Shown here: positions 12,176-23,906 of the stretch, in pieces
Layout of the letters: each line of letters begins with the position of its first letter
Position numbering within the stretch: the first letter of the stretch is position 1
Origin: Sipunculus nudus
Taxonomy: Eukaryota > Annelida > Sipuncula > Golfingiida > Sipunculidae
Reading direction: 5' to 3'
DNA length: 64,000 nucleotides
Assembly (NCBI GenBank): GCA_026874595.1
Contig: CM049313.1
Location: forward strand, 63,059,659-63,123,658
The notes under the pieces: model-generated
The model's database searches: none
What the model was told of the DNA's origin: nothing
The model's input: the letters and a program-made list of their open reading frames with translations, nothing else
Made by a program: the position numbers and the translations under genes

Positions 12176-13970
12176 AGGACTGTAGCTGTCATCACCTGTC
12201 TTGTATACAACAAAGCTATCAGAGATATATACATATGCCCAATTTCAGACTGATATATCAATTCCTCTGTAGAAATATGCAGGGACACACACTGTGCAAA
12301 AATTATTGTAGGTTGCACTACCAGTCTTGTATACGACAAAGCTGTTTGATGTATAAATATGCCCAATTTCAGGCTGATATATCAATTCCTCTGTAGAAAT
12401 AAGCAGTCACATACACAGTGCAAATGTCATTGTAGGTGGCGACACCTGTCTTGTGAGTGAGAAAGCCATCAAAGACACATGGACAGGTCAAAATATCAGG
12501 CCAATACATCAAACTTACCTTGAGTCTAATGCTTGGGGCTGACCAGACTGAGGTGAGAAAGGCAGTTTCCCTGAGTGAACTGTGACAAATTGCTGGCTCA
12601 GGCTACAGCACTGAGTGAACTCATGATCTGCACCTGGCTAGACTGAGTGAACTATTGACCTGTACCTGGCTGCACTGAGTGAACTCTTGTACGGTTGCAT
12701 AATCTGACACAGTCGGCAGTCTGCCAAAGCTATTAATAGATCCAGGCTGAACTTTGGTGCCAAATTTGATGCAGTGGGCAGTCTGCCAACGTATAAATAG
12801 AATGCAGCAACTGCACTGAGTGAACTCTGACCTATACCTGGCTGAACTGAGTGAACTCTTGACCTGTTGCCTAATCTGATACAGTTGGCTAAATTAAGCT
12901 TCCCATAACTCAGCCAAAAATCACTGAACCAAAACCATTTGAACAAACTTGAATAATCAACATCTAAGGATAATTAATGTGTGAGATTTAAGAATTTGGC
13001 CCAGTGGTTTTTGAAAAGATCTTTGTAGCCACTGAGCTAAAATGGGCTGTAATGGCATATGAATAAATTCAGCTTCCCATAACTCAGCCTAAAGTAACTG
13101 AACTGAGACTATTTGAACAAACTTCAGAAAGCACTACCCTAGGATCATTTTTGTGCGACATTAAAAAATTTGGCCATATGGTTTCAGAGAAGAAGTCTTT
13201 TGTAGCCGTCAGTATGATACAGGCACTGATGACCCCCGTACAAAAAAGGCCGATGCAGGTGGCGCCACCAATACCTCAATTTCAGATATGACTCATATGA
13301 CCAACATTGACATAAAATTTGGTGATGATCGCTTCAGCCATTTCTGAGACTGTATTTTTAGTATGCTTTTTTGGACAGATGACTAAGTTCAACTTCCTGT
13401 AACTTGGCCAAAAATCACCAAACTTAAACCATTTGAACAAATTTGAGAGAGATTGTTCCAGGTATCATTTCTGTGAATTATTGGATAATTTGGCTGAACA
13501 ATTTCAGAGAAGAAAATTTTTAAAGCTTATTTAGCTTTTTCCCTATAAAATCTAAAATAATGCAGTTAGTCAAAAAATTTGCAAAATCTGATAGAGTTTT
13601 CTAGATAACTCTTCTTTTGCATAAAATTTTGTGATGCTAACTAGGGCCATTTTTTAAGATGATAGGGGTTAAAGTACAGACAACGGACGACAGATGCCGG
13701 ACGACAGACGCTAAAAACAGAGGTTCGCTAAAAACAGAGGTTTTTCCTGAATAACTGGAAGGAAGGAAGTCCTAGTGACCTAATTTTCAGTATGGTATGA
13801 GATTTTTGGGACATCTAACTGTTTGCCGCATTTAAGATTCATGGATAGATCTTATGGTTTCTTAATGTGCCAGTTCTATCGCTAGACAGGCAGACTAACT
13901 GATGGACAGCTGACGAACAAAGGACCACAACTATAGCTCAGATGACTTATAGTCAGCTGAGCAAAAAAAG
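12176..13970 (+). mobile_element. Composite pearl-like array ending in the same hairpin
   Basis: It begins with three decayed GGCGCC-type units (cores near 12,190, 12,308, 12,432). A block of short degenerate repeats of 'actgagtgaactcttgacctg' follows (12,540-12,870). Then come three units starting 'cttcccataactcagcc' (about 12,900, 13,073, 13,388), with another GGCGCC core at 13,257. It ends with a core tail and the hairpin at 13,934-13,962. Several insertions or nested elements may be mixed here. Confidence 0.55.
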
Positions 13971-13974
13971 GATA

Positions 13975-14637
13975 TTTGTTGGTCCCAATGGTCTTATTAA
14001 AACATTTTTTCCAGGTTTATAATAGCTGTGAATACAGTTCTCAGAAGACTGTACTTGCGCCGTGACACAAGCCATGCATTGGAATGCCAAACCTCGTATG
14101 GGAGGAAGTACTGTATATCAGCTTTGATCAAATAATGTGGTTGTAACCATGTGACCACAACCTGGCAGAGTGTCACCATAAGCTGTGTAACCAGTCTGGT
14201 AACTATGATTTCACGTTCCGATAATTTATGATACAAAAATAATAGGGATAATACAGGTCTGCCACTTCCATCTTCACAAAAATAGATATTTTCATTTTAA
14301 CAAAAAAAGGTATATAATTGACTATTTAACAAGAGCACTACAAGTGTGCATTTACATGCCTTGTAACCTTTGACCTTGTAACCTTACATGTAACAAAATT
14401 CTGGCTTTCAGTCCCTTGATGCCAACCAGTGAGATATTCTTCTAAGTGCAAATATGACAATATTATTCCATGTCCCTACTAAACTGGATTATACGCTTTT
14501 GGTTAAAAGATGAGTTAATGTTTAATTTAAATGCGGATCAAAGTTTATTTTTTGTTGTTACTGATACCATGAAGCCTATATTTATTGGTGTAGAATGGTG
14601 TAATCCTGTATCTGATTTTTAAGCAGTGAAAAGGCAG
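13975..14637. other. Gene-free stretch
   Basis: 'aacaagagcactacaagtgt' at about 14,331 resembles the start of the repeat at 52,985. I see no gene. Confidence 0.4.
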
Positions 14638-14639
14638 TA

Positions 14640-15000
14640 AGGCCCCTTTTCAATGTGCACGGAAACGTGCACGTTTCCGCGCGCTGAAAAAAATCGCGCT
14701 GAATTGAGCTTTTCCATTTGCACAGAAACGCGCGCGTTTTCGCAGAATTCGCGTGACCTGTTTTTACAAGGTATTAACCGTCCCACAGCCTTCCCGGCAT
14801 CATGTCAAGCATGTGTCTGTTCAGTTTATGCATGTATACATTTAAAATTTCATTATATTTGCAGGAATGTATAGTTTTTATTACGGTAGTGTGCGATTGA
14901 CAGGAGGGCGGGGGTCGTATATAGGCTATATATGAGAAGATAATTAACTACCGCAGTCAGTAATAAGATATTTAACACCCTCGCCGCACATATATATGTT

Positions 15001-15081
<81 letters not shown>

Positions 15082-15403
15082 CATGCATTAAAGTAGACAA
15101 GCAGAACAGCAGTTAAGTATGACTTGTCGCCATGCATGATAGAGGCCTATGCTGGGGCGTCCTAAATCAGACTGCATTCGCGTCCTTGACCTCCACAAGC
15201 AGGCTCACCCGCACGCATTTCCGCATGCATGGAAAAGGGACACATGATTTACACTGGCGCTGAAAAATCGCGCATCGCACGATGTTCATTTCACACGCGC
15301 GCATTTCCGTGCGCGTTTCCGCCTGCATGGAAAAGGTATACCTGATTTACACTTGCACAATTTTTTTCAGCGCGCAGTTTCCCTGCGCATGAAAAAGGGG
15401 CCT
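14640..15403. mobile_element. 764-bp MITE-like element with TA target duplication
   Basis: The left terminus AGGCCCCTTTTCAATG and the right terminus (inverse AGGCCCCTTTTTCATG) are inverted repeats flanked by TA on both sides (14,638-14,639; 15,404-15,405). The ends are rich in 'cgcgcgtttccg' motifs in both orientations, so the similarity extends about 100 bp inward in imperfect form. An (AT)n run of about 75 bp lies in the middle (15,002-15,079). There is no coding capacity. A TA duplication fits the Tc1/mariner/IS630 group, but the family is not identified. Confidence 0.7.
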
Positions 15404-15405
15404 TA

Positions 15406-16849
15406 AAAACATGCAATTGATCAAATGTATGCACTGTGGTTCATATGGCAGATATTGTCACTGCATGGATATTGGACTCAATATATGGCAGGGCCTTATT
15501 ATATTGAATCCTATAAAATTGAGCTATCATTAAGGTAAATAAACTGATAAAGGCAAATACAGCTTTATTACATTTTTATTTTTATAAGAATTATCATGAA
15601 AAAAGTGAAAAGCTTGCATCTCCATATAAAGAGAGATTAAGTGGTATTTGAACACAAAAATGTTTAAAATCTTATTTTAAGGAACAGCAGCTTTATTATT
15701 TGTTTCACTGAAAGTGTGATGTTAAAACTTCTTCACAACGACAGGAGTATCTTATTTTATATACAATTGCAACATATTGGCAACAGAAAGTACATTTTAC
15801 TTCAGTTACCTTGGTACTTTGTGTACTTTGGTCTTAGAAGGCATGGGTCATACTGCTCATAACCTCCATGAGTGATTACATAAGCAGTAAGAACCCATTT
15901 GTAGCAGTGTGTGCAAGTCTGGTTTCATGAAGGACATCTATGCAATTCACCGATATCTCCAATGCATTGTCACATGGCCTTTTGTTTAGGTTAATAATAG
16001 CCCGCCCTAGCCACCATGTGTTAAAAGAACATTAATGTCCCCAGGTGTACAAGCTTTTTACACAGTGCTTTAACTATAGGCCTACTACCTATATCATAAG
16101 CGCTGTTTGTATCCTGAATTGCTACACCAGAGGGGAGCACTGTATTTTGTCCAATCAGATGAGACCTTGTGCTGGAAGACACAGCCAAGCGAGGAATACA
16201 CGGAGCCAATCATGTTCATTTCATTTTGAGTCACAGCTCATCGCCCCGGTAACTGTCTGAACAGGCCACAGACTCAGTAGAGAATTGCCCCAGACGTAGT
16301 TTGCTTAGGGCCTTGGGCACATAGGAAGCTCGGCCAGTGAGCTGTAATTCAAACGAAACATAACAACAAAGGCCCTGTGCACACTTCGATGGCTGGTTTC
16401 AGTTCTGCAGACAACAGATACATGGCTACGCTAACACAGTCATAACGTCATAATTGAATCGGTCGATGATGCGAGATCGCAGAGGGAGCAATTTAAATTC
16501 GACCGTAAACTCTCATCAAGCAGCGCTTGAAGTGCAGCTATGGGGGAGCCATGATGCCTGTCAAGTGTTTGTTTTTTGGCATCTGGTTGGTTGCTTGTCA
16601 CAACATACACACGTTTTCTTTCAGCGGACAACGCACCACCATCTGGTGTCTAAATATATCATAAACGGTCAAAGCTGGCAGCGTGTAAATCAGTTGCTTC
16701 TTTAGAAGTGCAAAATTTCCGCTGCCTCCATCAGGAGCGACCAGGTGTACTGTCATTCTGACATATTCAAAATGTCAGTATTTATCCTCAATGGGTATCA
16801 CAACATTGCCAACCCACTTAAAGGTGTGTCCTACAATCTGCAGGCTGGT
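15406..16849. other. Gene-free stretch
   Basis: Frames of about 60-80 codons overlap on both strands at 16,020-16,700, but none has splice or domain support. GC is slightly higher at 16,000-16,560. Nothing else recognised. Confidence 0.4.
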
Positions 16850-17442
16850 ATGGACAGGACTACATCATGTGATCATTGTTTGTGACAGGTGGACAGGACT
16901 ACATCATGTGATCTTTGTTTGTGACAGGTGGACAGGACTACATCATGTGATCATTGTTTGTGACAGGTGGACAGGACTACATCATGTGATCATTGTTTGT
17001 GACAGGTGGACAGGACTACATCATGTGATTATTGTCTGTGACAGGTGGACAGGACTACATCATGTGATCATTGTTAGTGACAGGTGGACAGGACTACATC
17101 ATGTGATCAATGTTTGTGACAGGTGGACAGGACTACATCATGTGATCATTGTTTGTGACAGGTAGTCAGGACTACATCAAATGATCATTGTTTGTGACAG
17201 GTGGACAGGACTACATCATGTGATCATTGTTTGTGACAGGTGGACAGGACTACATCATGTGATCATTGTTTGTGACAGGTGGACAGGACTACATCATGTG
17301 ATAATTGTTTGTGACAGGTGGACAGGACTACATCATGTGATCATTGTTTGGACAGGTGGACAGGACTACATCATGTGATCATTGTTTGTGACAGGTGGAC
17401 AGGACAACATCATGTGATCATTGTTTGTGACAGGTGAAATGC
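16850..17442. repeat. 39-bp minisatellite, 15 units
   Basis: The unit reads 'ggacaggactacatcatgtg' then 'atcattgtttgtgacaggt'. Fifteen units run head to tail. Most differ by 0-2 bases. Unit 9 is the most divergent, and unit 13 has lost one base. Because 39 is divisible by 3, the plus strand shows an open 13-residue repeat (WTGLHHVIIVCDR) that breaks at the divergent units. This is a consequence of the period rather than evidence of a protein. Confidence 0.9.
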
Positions 17443-19298
17443 CTTTCTACAACATGTCAATGATGTGTTATGTTTTGACTTGGCAAATCCCCAAGGAAAA
17501 TCATAAAACTGTGGGTACCAACTCACTGCAGTAAGTGGACCACTGCTAAACAAAAGAGTATATAACATTTTGTCAGTATGGAGAATATCAGATATTAAAG
17601 TGGCTTAAGAAAAGCCAGGGTACATATTCTTGGGAATGTTAGCTGGTGCTGGACCACATTCACGAAATTACAGCTATTCAGGAGTTAACTGTAAGGTCAA
17701 AGGTCGACTGAAGAAAGTGGCAGGACTCCTGTGCATGAGGTTTTGTGTCTACTGTGACCCTTGACTTGTGTCGGAGTGTGTACATGTATTCTGTGTCTGT
17801 ATGTTGACTAAAGCTGCACAGGTAATTCCTGGGAGTTCTTTGCCTGGAATATACTCCCTTCTGGGAATTACTGGGAAATCCCACCCAGGGAAACATTATG
17901 TGACCAGCAGGATAGGCACAACTTTCCCAGAGGGAAAGAAAGAGAAATGAAGAAATACTTTCTTCCCACCATTTCTTCCCAGGGAAGAAATACAGCCACA
18001 ACATACATGTCATTTTTGTGTTTCAAATGATATTTTGGCCTTTCATGTCAATACAGCTAAGGGTGACTGTTTTAACAAACTTTAATATGTAAAGGACGCA
18101 CAAAAAAAACCTTCGGGTGTCTTGGAAAGCAACTGGGGTGTGACTGTGGGGCTCAGTGGGGTCAGTCTTTATCTGAACAATTAAGATGAAGTCCAAAGGG
18201 TAGAATTTGGTTTGTATAATTTGTATAGTATTTAGTTAAGTATTAACGTCATCTGAACCGGAGTATATACACTCTAGGGGTATTTTGTGAAGTAGGGTTA
18301 GCCTTAAGCTGAGTAATCGTACTTTGAATTAAATTGAATAATCACTTCAGTTTATTTTTTGTTAAGCAGAAGCTTACACTGTTTGAGAATTTACTAACTG
18401 TTGAGCAGATTGCTTAATCATTTGCCCAGTAGGGAGCAGATCTAACTTGTCAATACATATCCCTTGGACCTCCCCATATTGTCTGCTCCTAAAATATCTA
18501 CACTTTGTTTTCCCAAAACATCTTCTATACAAAATGAGTGGAATCAAAAAATGTCTAAAGGCTTTTATAACTAATCTGTTACTAGTAATATTTATTCTTA
18601 AAGATCAAATTTAAGGAGCAAAGGTGGTTTACACTTATTTAACAAAGATTTGTTCTATTAAATTTAGAATTTTGAACATTTGGGAAATCATTCAGCTATG
18701 AATGATTATTTAACTCTAATGCTGCAAGTAGCTTCATTAACTAATTATTGGTACTTATTGGTTAATTAATTATTATATGTTAATCATATATTCCTAATAT
18801 ATTTGGAATGTGGGGAAACAACTGAATATATACTGGTAGATCATATCCAGCAAACATTTTTGGACATAACTCAAATCAGTGAGAAGAGATTTTATGGTAA
18901 CATCACAAAACACAAAGCTGCAGTAGACATTTTGGGAGTAGATGTTTTGGCCATGAACCAAAAACACTGATGGAACTGGTCTGTCTCAGTCTTTGGCAAA
19001 GTGTCAGTGTTACTCTTCTCATACTCTCCATTCTATTTATTTAATTTATTAAATTCAATAAAATTTTAGTCTAATTCCATGTATATATAATGAATAACAA
19101 TGTGAATATAATGAATAATTATAATACAATATTCTGTGATTCTCTGTTAAATGTGTTAATGTTTATAAAATTATGAGGAAAATGTCAACAGTTTTTTCCC
19201 TAACTTCCTGGAAATTTCCCTAACTTCCCTGGGAAGGGAAGAAATGCCTATCTACCCAGCAGAATGCCAATTTTTAGACAAGCTATGTAATATACTTT
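17443..19298. other. Gene-free stretch with CCCAGGGA-rich patches
   Basis: At 17,820-18,000 and 19,190-19,260 there are clusters of 'cttcccagggaagaa'-type palindromes and 'ttccctaacttcc' repeats, possibly traces of an old element. Otherwise AT-rich with no supported gene. Confidence 0.4.
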
Positions 19299-19536
19299 AA
19301 AAAAATTGTAGTTGTTCATGACTGTTAATTCTATAATTACCAGTAATTCCCCATAAATATGCTTATTTCTTAGGAAATTAAAACCCTGGTTCCGAGGCCT
19401 TTTCCTTAGTATTTTGTAAAAAAATTGTAGTTGTTCATGACTGTTAATTCTATAATTACCAGTAATTCCCCATAAATATGCTTATTTCTTAGGAAATTAA
19501 AACCCTGGTTCCGAGGCCTTTTCCTTAGTATTTTGT
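19299..19536. repeat. Perfect 119-bp tandem duplication
   Basis: Positions 19,299-19,417 and 19,418-19,536 appear identical base for base, from 'aaaaaaattgtagttgttca' to 'ccttagtattttgt'. Perfect identity means either a very recent duplication or an assembly artefact. Confidence 0.9.
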
Positions 19537-20065
19537 ATCATAAAAGTTGCTTTTATTCAGAATTTGCTTCTATTAGAATAATTTCAAAGAATTAAGTTCT
19601 AAAATTGATCTTCTGCCCTACATATTAATGCCTTATATTCAAATTTCCTATCTGGCAGTAGTAACCAGGGGTTCCGCTGGCGCTCGCAAAATTAGCCAAA
19701 TGCGAAAATAAAACTGTTTAGGCTAATAAATAATAACTCTGGCGAAAAACTGTTGGCGAATTTTTATCTGGCCTTGAGCCATGGATAATTTTTTCTTTCC
19801 GGTCTCACAGCGGCAGTGTGTATATCACAATCACACCCCCGAGACCCACTGCCAAATCAGAAGGCTAATTACCGCCCTCTTCTATTGAGACAGCACGTGC
19901 ATGCATACCCCCCAGCGCCCCGGTCAAGCCATTAGTTTAAAGATCTATCAAGTCACGAGTGTCAGTCGGCTCTTTTCAAAGGACTATGCACGCCGGAAAT
20001 ACTTGAATATTAATTAACTTCCCCAGCCCAGCAGTGGTCAAGCAATGTTCTCCTGCGCCAGATTG

Positions 20066-20073
20066 TATATAAG
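20066..20073 (+). promoter_or_regulatory. TATA-like box of the hAT transposase
   Basis: 'tatataag' lies between the two in-frame ATGs, about 55 bp before the ATG at 20,123. A transcript started about 30 bp downstream would contain only the second ATG, which supports the shorter protein. Confidence 0.45.
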
Positions 20074-20122
20074 TCCAATCCTGACATTCACGGGCAACGG
20101 TCACTCATGTTCATTCAGCAAA

Positions 20123-20600
20123 ATGGGTCGACCACGCAAGCTCGATAAAAAAGAAAGTAAACCCAATCAGGCAGCGATTTCATCATTTTTTGCTGGACCT
20201 ACTACATCTTCTGGAGTGAAAGGAAAACGTCAAGAATTTGAGTCGACGGAATCTGAACAGGCCTCGCAAAAAAAGGCGAAAAAAGTTGAATTGACATCTG
20301 CCTGTAAAGCATCTTGTGAGACATCAACATCTGACAAATCAGAGGGTCTTGAAGCAGGCAAGACTAGCACAGAAAATAGTGGTCGAAGTCATGATGATGC
20401 TAAGAAACAGAACATCGGTCAGACAGAGTCGAAGCGTCATTTCCAGGCCTCTTGGAATTTATCATACCCGTGGATTGTCTACGATAGGAACAACCACAAA
20501 ATAAAATGTGCGGACTGTATGGCGGCAGGAGTTTCGAATTCGTTCACGAGGGGCACAAGTGTCAAAATGGACAACATTAACAAGCACCTGAATTCCAAAG
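20123..20600 (+). CDS. hAT transposase exon 1
   Basis: It encodes the N-terminal basic/PIP-box region and most of the zinc finger. The donor is 'ccaaag|gtaatg', and the exon leaves one base of the split Gly codon. Confidence 0.85.
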
Positions 20601-23600
20601 GTAATGTTCAATATATTCTTTTCCCGCACTTTCCTGAGCATTTTCATCTGGTGGGATCGGTGCAATCGATCAATAGCCTCGTATTGTGACACTCTGATGT
20701 AGACGTCACTGAATAATTAAGCCATTAGCCAACGAATGGAGTACTTCCGTGTAAATAACTCCAAATATGGAGAGCAATCGTGTACTGTTAGTAAACACTA
20801 CGCATGTTTCGTATTAGTTTGACAGGTAGTCCATTGGATGTTTTAATAAACGTTTTTAACGCTTTTTTTAGGTTATGAAACATCAAAAGTACGATGAGAA
20901 TACACTAATTATAGGAAATCCTTACCGCTAATTACCTGGAATCCATATGTTGTATTCTTACTTTGAAGCATGTATAATCTTATATGCTGACATAAGTTAT
21001 GCAAACGATGATACCGATTTCAGGAAACCACAGCCACAAGGCAGCGATTGAAAAACTGAAGCAGGCAGACGCTCTCAAACAGACAAGGGTTGGAGCTATG
21101 AGAAAAAATGAACAGGCAGCGATCTCAGCAATACGGAATGTGTACTTTTTGGCAAAACATCACTTGCCAAATCATCTGTTGCCTGAGCTGAACAAACTTT
21201 GTAAACTGCAAGTAAGTGTTTTCCCACTCAGGTTTGTGATACTTTGACAGAAAACTTCGTCGAAGTATTAGTAATTTAAAACATGATGTATCAGCCTAGA
21301 TGATCACTTTAAAATTTGTCTTTATACCATATTTATTCCGATTTAGCGGTCCCTTTAATTTCTCGGCCCAAAAAATATTTTTAAAGCATAATTTCTAAAA
21401 GTACTCTAATTTCGCAGCTGCCGACGATGTTTTCTGTTGACGTTGTTTGGGTGAAATGCCCCTGTCTCTCGCGGGCACCGCAGTTTGTATATGACTAGAT
21501 TCTTATTACACTGAGCATCCATATCAAACTTGGGCTTGTTTGCAATAAAATGTTTGAAGATACAAAGATGCGTTTTTCGTAATATATAAACATCGTTAAG
21601 CGGTAAAGTTCCAAATGGGTGTCAGTGACTAAGCAAACTCGTAAACCATCCTTGGTACGCGCATACCCCCGTGTGCAATTCACGCGGGATATTTAGCAAT
21701 AACATTTACGTAGTACGAAAGAGCATGCGTGGTGGTACAATTGTAATACCGTTGGCTGAAACAACATAGTTAAGCGTCGTCGACTACGGTTAGCTTTTGG
21801 ATGGGTGACCGGGTCCGAACGAGGGCACGGGAGCTCGGATTGTATTCGGTCATATATATTTTAACGCGTCATTACTTTCCTATATTTATTACGTATTAAG
21901 CAAATAAAGCTTATCTGATAATAGGTTGTTTTTTATGTAAAGTCTTCTTCCAACTTACGTGCAGCTACTTGTCCCTTTTCGGCCCGCCGATATCGCCGCC
22001 TGGTGAGAAAACTTGAAACAACTGGTTGTTACACGAGTTGCCGTCTGTCAAGTGATCGTACTTACACGCGTAGTAGTGATCATTTTGTAAAGTGACTGAG
22101 CTCAGTTTGATTGCTCATTTGCGGACTCGGTATAATTCATATGACAGTTGGAAGCCCGTTTGTAGGAAACACTGTTAAGCTTACAAAACAAACTTATAAA
22201 TACCCATATTATCACTCATATTATAAGTTTTTCTGGATATTTATTATATTTGGTCGTGATGTGTTTTACAGGGAGTTGAAGTTCTTCACAAGTTGGATGT
22301 TGACAAACATACAAACTACACCCATAGCAGCAGTGTTTGTCAACTTTGTGATATGCAACGAGCCATTTGCCAAGTGCTGGATGAAGATTTGTGTGACAAA
22401 CTTAAAAAGGCTTCATACTTCAGTATCATGATTGACGAAAGTACTGACTTGGCAGTGAATCAGAACATGCTTGTGTACATTAGGTTTGTGCACAATGGGA
22501 TACCGGAGACTCACAATCTTACAGTGAAAAGGGTTAAACAGGCAGATGCTGAAACATTGTTTGACACAGTACGTGAGGTTTTGAAGGAAAAGGGTCTACC
22601 TCTGGAATACCTTGTGGGGATTGCTACTGATGGAGCGGCCACCATGATTGGCCACAAAAGTGGGGTAGTCACTAGATTAAGGAATGAAGTTCCTTATTTG
22701 TTATCTGTCCATTGTATTGCACACAGGCTAGCCCTAGCATCAGCCCAAGCAGCTGACAGCATTCCCTATATGGTAAAATTCCAGGATATCATTAACACTG
22801 TGTACAAATATTTTGAAAATTCACCCAAAAAAATGGGCCGACTTGAAGACATGCAGGCACTTATCAAAGAGGCAGATTCAGCTAGTAACACTGAGAAATC
22901 TAAAAGGTTTCATCAAGTATTTGGTACAAGGTGGCTCTCATTTGAAGGTTCCCTTGATGCACTGCTAAAAAATTACTCAGCCCTGCTTTCAGTTCTGCTG
23001 GAAGACAAATCAGGAAAGGCACAAGGCCTATTAAAGCAGTGCAGTAGCTACAAATTCCTGCATGTGGCATCATTTATGGCTGATGCTATGACACAGCTCT
23101 GCATGCTATCAAGATCATTTCAAAAAGAGAACCTGGATGTGTCAATAATCAATGAAAAGATTGAAGGTTGTGTTGAGGCTTTGGAACTTCTGGACAAGCA
23201 TCCTGGGCCAAATTTCAGAAAATTCAGAGAAAATGTTCCACAGACACCAACCAACCCCTCCGAGTTTAAAGTGGATGTTCATATTATCAGAGATTCTGAA
23301 AAGGACAGAACTGAGGCTATAAGTTGTTGTCACAAGTTTATTAGCACTGTAACAGAAAACCTGAAAACTAGGTTCCTGCAAGATGGAGACAAGGGAGTAC
23401 TGGCTGCTATGTCCAAGCTGTTCAATCCCAGAAATTACCCTGATGCTGTTGATCTAGAGAATGATCACTACAACCAGTTTGGATGCCAGGAAATCCAGCT
23501 CCTTAGTGAGCATTTCAAGTTTCTTCCTGGCTTCAGCAAGACACGTGCAGAGCAGGAGCTGGCCCAGTTTAAAAGCCTGGTTGTTAGGTCAATAGCCAGA

Positions 23601-23906
23601 AACACACAAAATATGCAACACCTCTGTAAAATTGTAACTGTAGGACATGCAGAGGACTTTCTTCAGATATCAAAACTTGCACAAATTGCCATCACAATTC
23701 CAGTGTCAACTGTATCTGTTGAAAGAGGTTTTAGCCAGCAAAACTTAATAAAAACAAGAACACGGACAAGACTAGCAACAGAAAACTTGGATAGGTTGAT
23801 GAAAATCATCATTGAAGGGCCAGAAATTGAAAGCATGAACTTTAGTGAAGCTTTTAAAGCTTGGGCCAGTGCCTGTACAAGAAGATTGCTAAATGTTGTC
23901 TTATAG
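20123..23906 (+). CDS. hAT transposase, three exons, intact (766 aa)
   Basis: The exons are 20,123-20,600, 21,024-21,211 and 22,272-23,906, joined by consensus GT-AG sites in matching phase, with no internal stop. The start MGRPRK has a strong context (A at -3, G at +4). An in-frame ATG at 20,045 would add 26 residues but lies upstream of a TATA-like box. In order the protein has a basic AT-hook-like GRPRK, a PIP-box QAAISSFF (residues 16-23), a Ser/Thr/Lys-rich tract, and a BED/TTF-like zinc finger (C129, C132, H155, H162/H164). The RNase-H-like core has Asp in MIDESTD (277) and ATDGA (342), followed by a CIAHRLALA box. The C-terminal hAT dimerisation region contains IPVSTVSVERGFS and KTRTRTRL. 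The layout resembles ZNF862/KIAA1586-like hAT-derived proteins. It would bind the element ends and catalyse cut-and-paste transposition in the nucleus. Because the termini and target duplication are present, I favour a live transposon over a domesticated gene. Confidence 0.9.
21024..21211 (+). CDS. hAT transposase exon 2
   Basis: Acceptor 'gatttcag|gaaac', donor 'ctgcaa|gtaagt'. It completes the zinc finger histidines (GNHSH) and encodes a predicted helical linker (residues 160-222). Confidence 0.85.
21760..21815 (+). repeat. 5S rRNA-like fragment inside hAT intron 2
   Basis: 'agttaagc' followed after a short spacing by 'ggttagcttttggatgggtg' and 'accg' matches the internal promoter (A-box and C-box) of animal 5S rRNA. 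The regions corresponding to the 5' and 3' stem of 5S are poorly preserved. This is therefore a fragment or the head of a 5S-derived SINE rather than a working 5S gene. Confidence 0.55.
22272..23906 (+). CDS. hAT transposase exon 3
   Basis: Acceptor 'tgttttacag|ggagtt', phase 0. The single large exon carries the catalytic RNase-H-like core and the C-terminal dimerisation domain, and ends at a TAG stop. Confidence 0.9.
   Translation, partial: GVEVLHKLDVDKHTNYTHSSSVCQLCDMQRAICQVLDEDLCDKLKKASYFSIMIDESTDLAVNQNMLVYIRFVHNGIPETHNLTVKRVKQADAETLFDTVREVLKEKGLPLEYLVGIATDGAATMIGHKSGVVTRLRNEVPYLLSVHCIAHRLALASAQAADSIPYMVKFQDIINTVYKYFENSPKKMGRLEDMQALIKEADSASNTEKSKRFHQVFGTRWLSFEGSLDALLKNYSALLSVLLEDKSGKAQGLLKQCSSYKFLHVASFMADAMTQLCMLSRSFQKENLDVSIINEKIEGCVEALELLDKHPGPNFRKFRENVPQTPTNPSEFKVDVHIIRDSEKDRTEAISCCHKFISTVTENLKTRFLQDGDKGVLAAMSKLFNPRNYPDAVDLENDHYNQFGCQEIQLLSEHFKFLPGFSKTRAEQELAQFKSLVVRSIARNTQNMQHLCKIVTVGHAEDFLQISKLAQIAITIPVSTVSVERGFSQQNLIKTRTRTRLATENLDRLMKIIIEGPEIESMNFSEAFKAWASACTRRLLNVVL

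Noticed and set aside
16791-17378. Open frames with a WTGLHHVIIVCDR repeat
   Set aside because: They follow from a 39-bp tandem unit divisible by three, with no start context, splice sites or domain.
22111-22431. 106-codon plus frame overlapping transposase exon 3
   Set aside because: It starts in intron 2 and reads exon 3 in the wrong phase. The domain-bearing frame is the other one.
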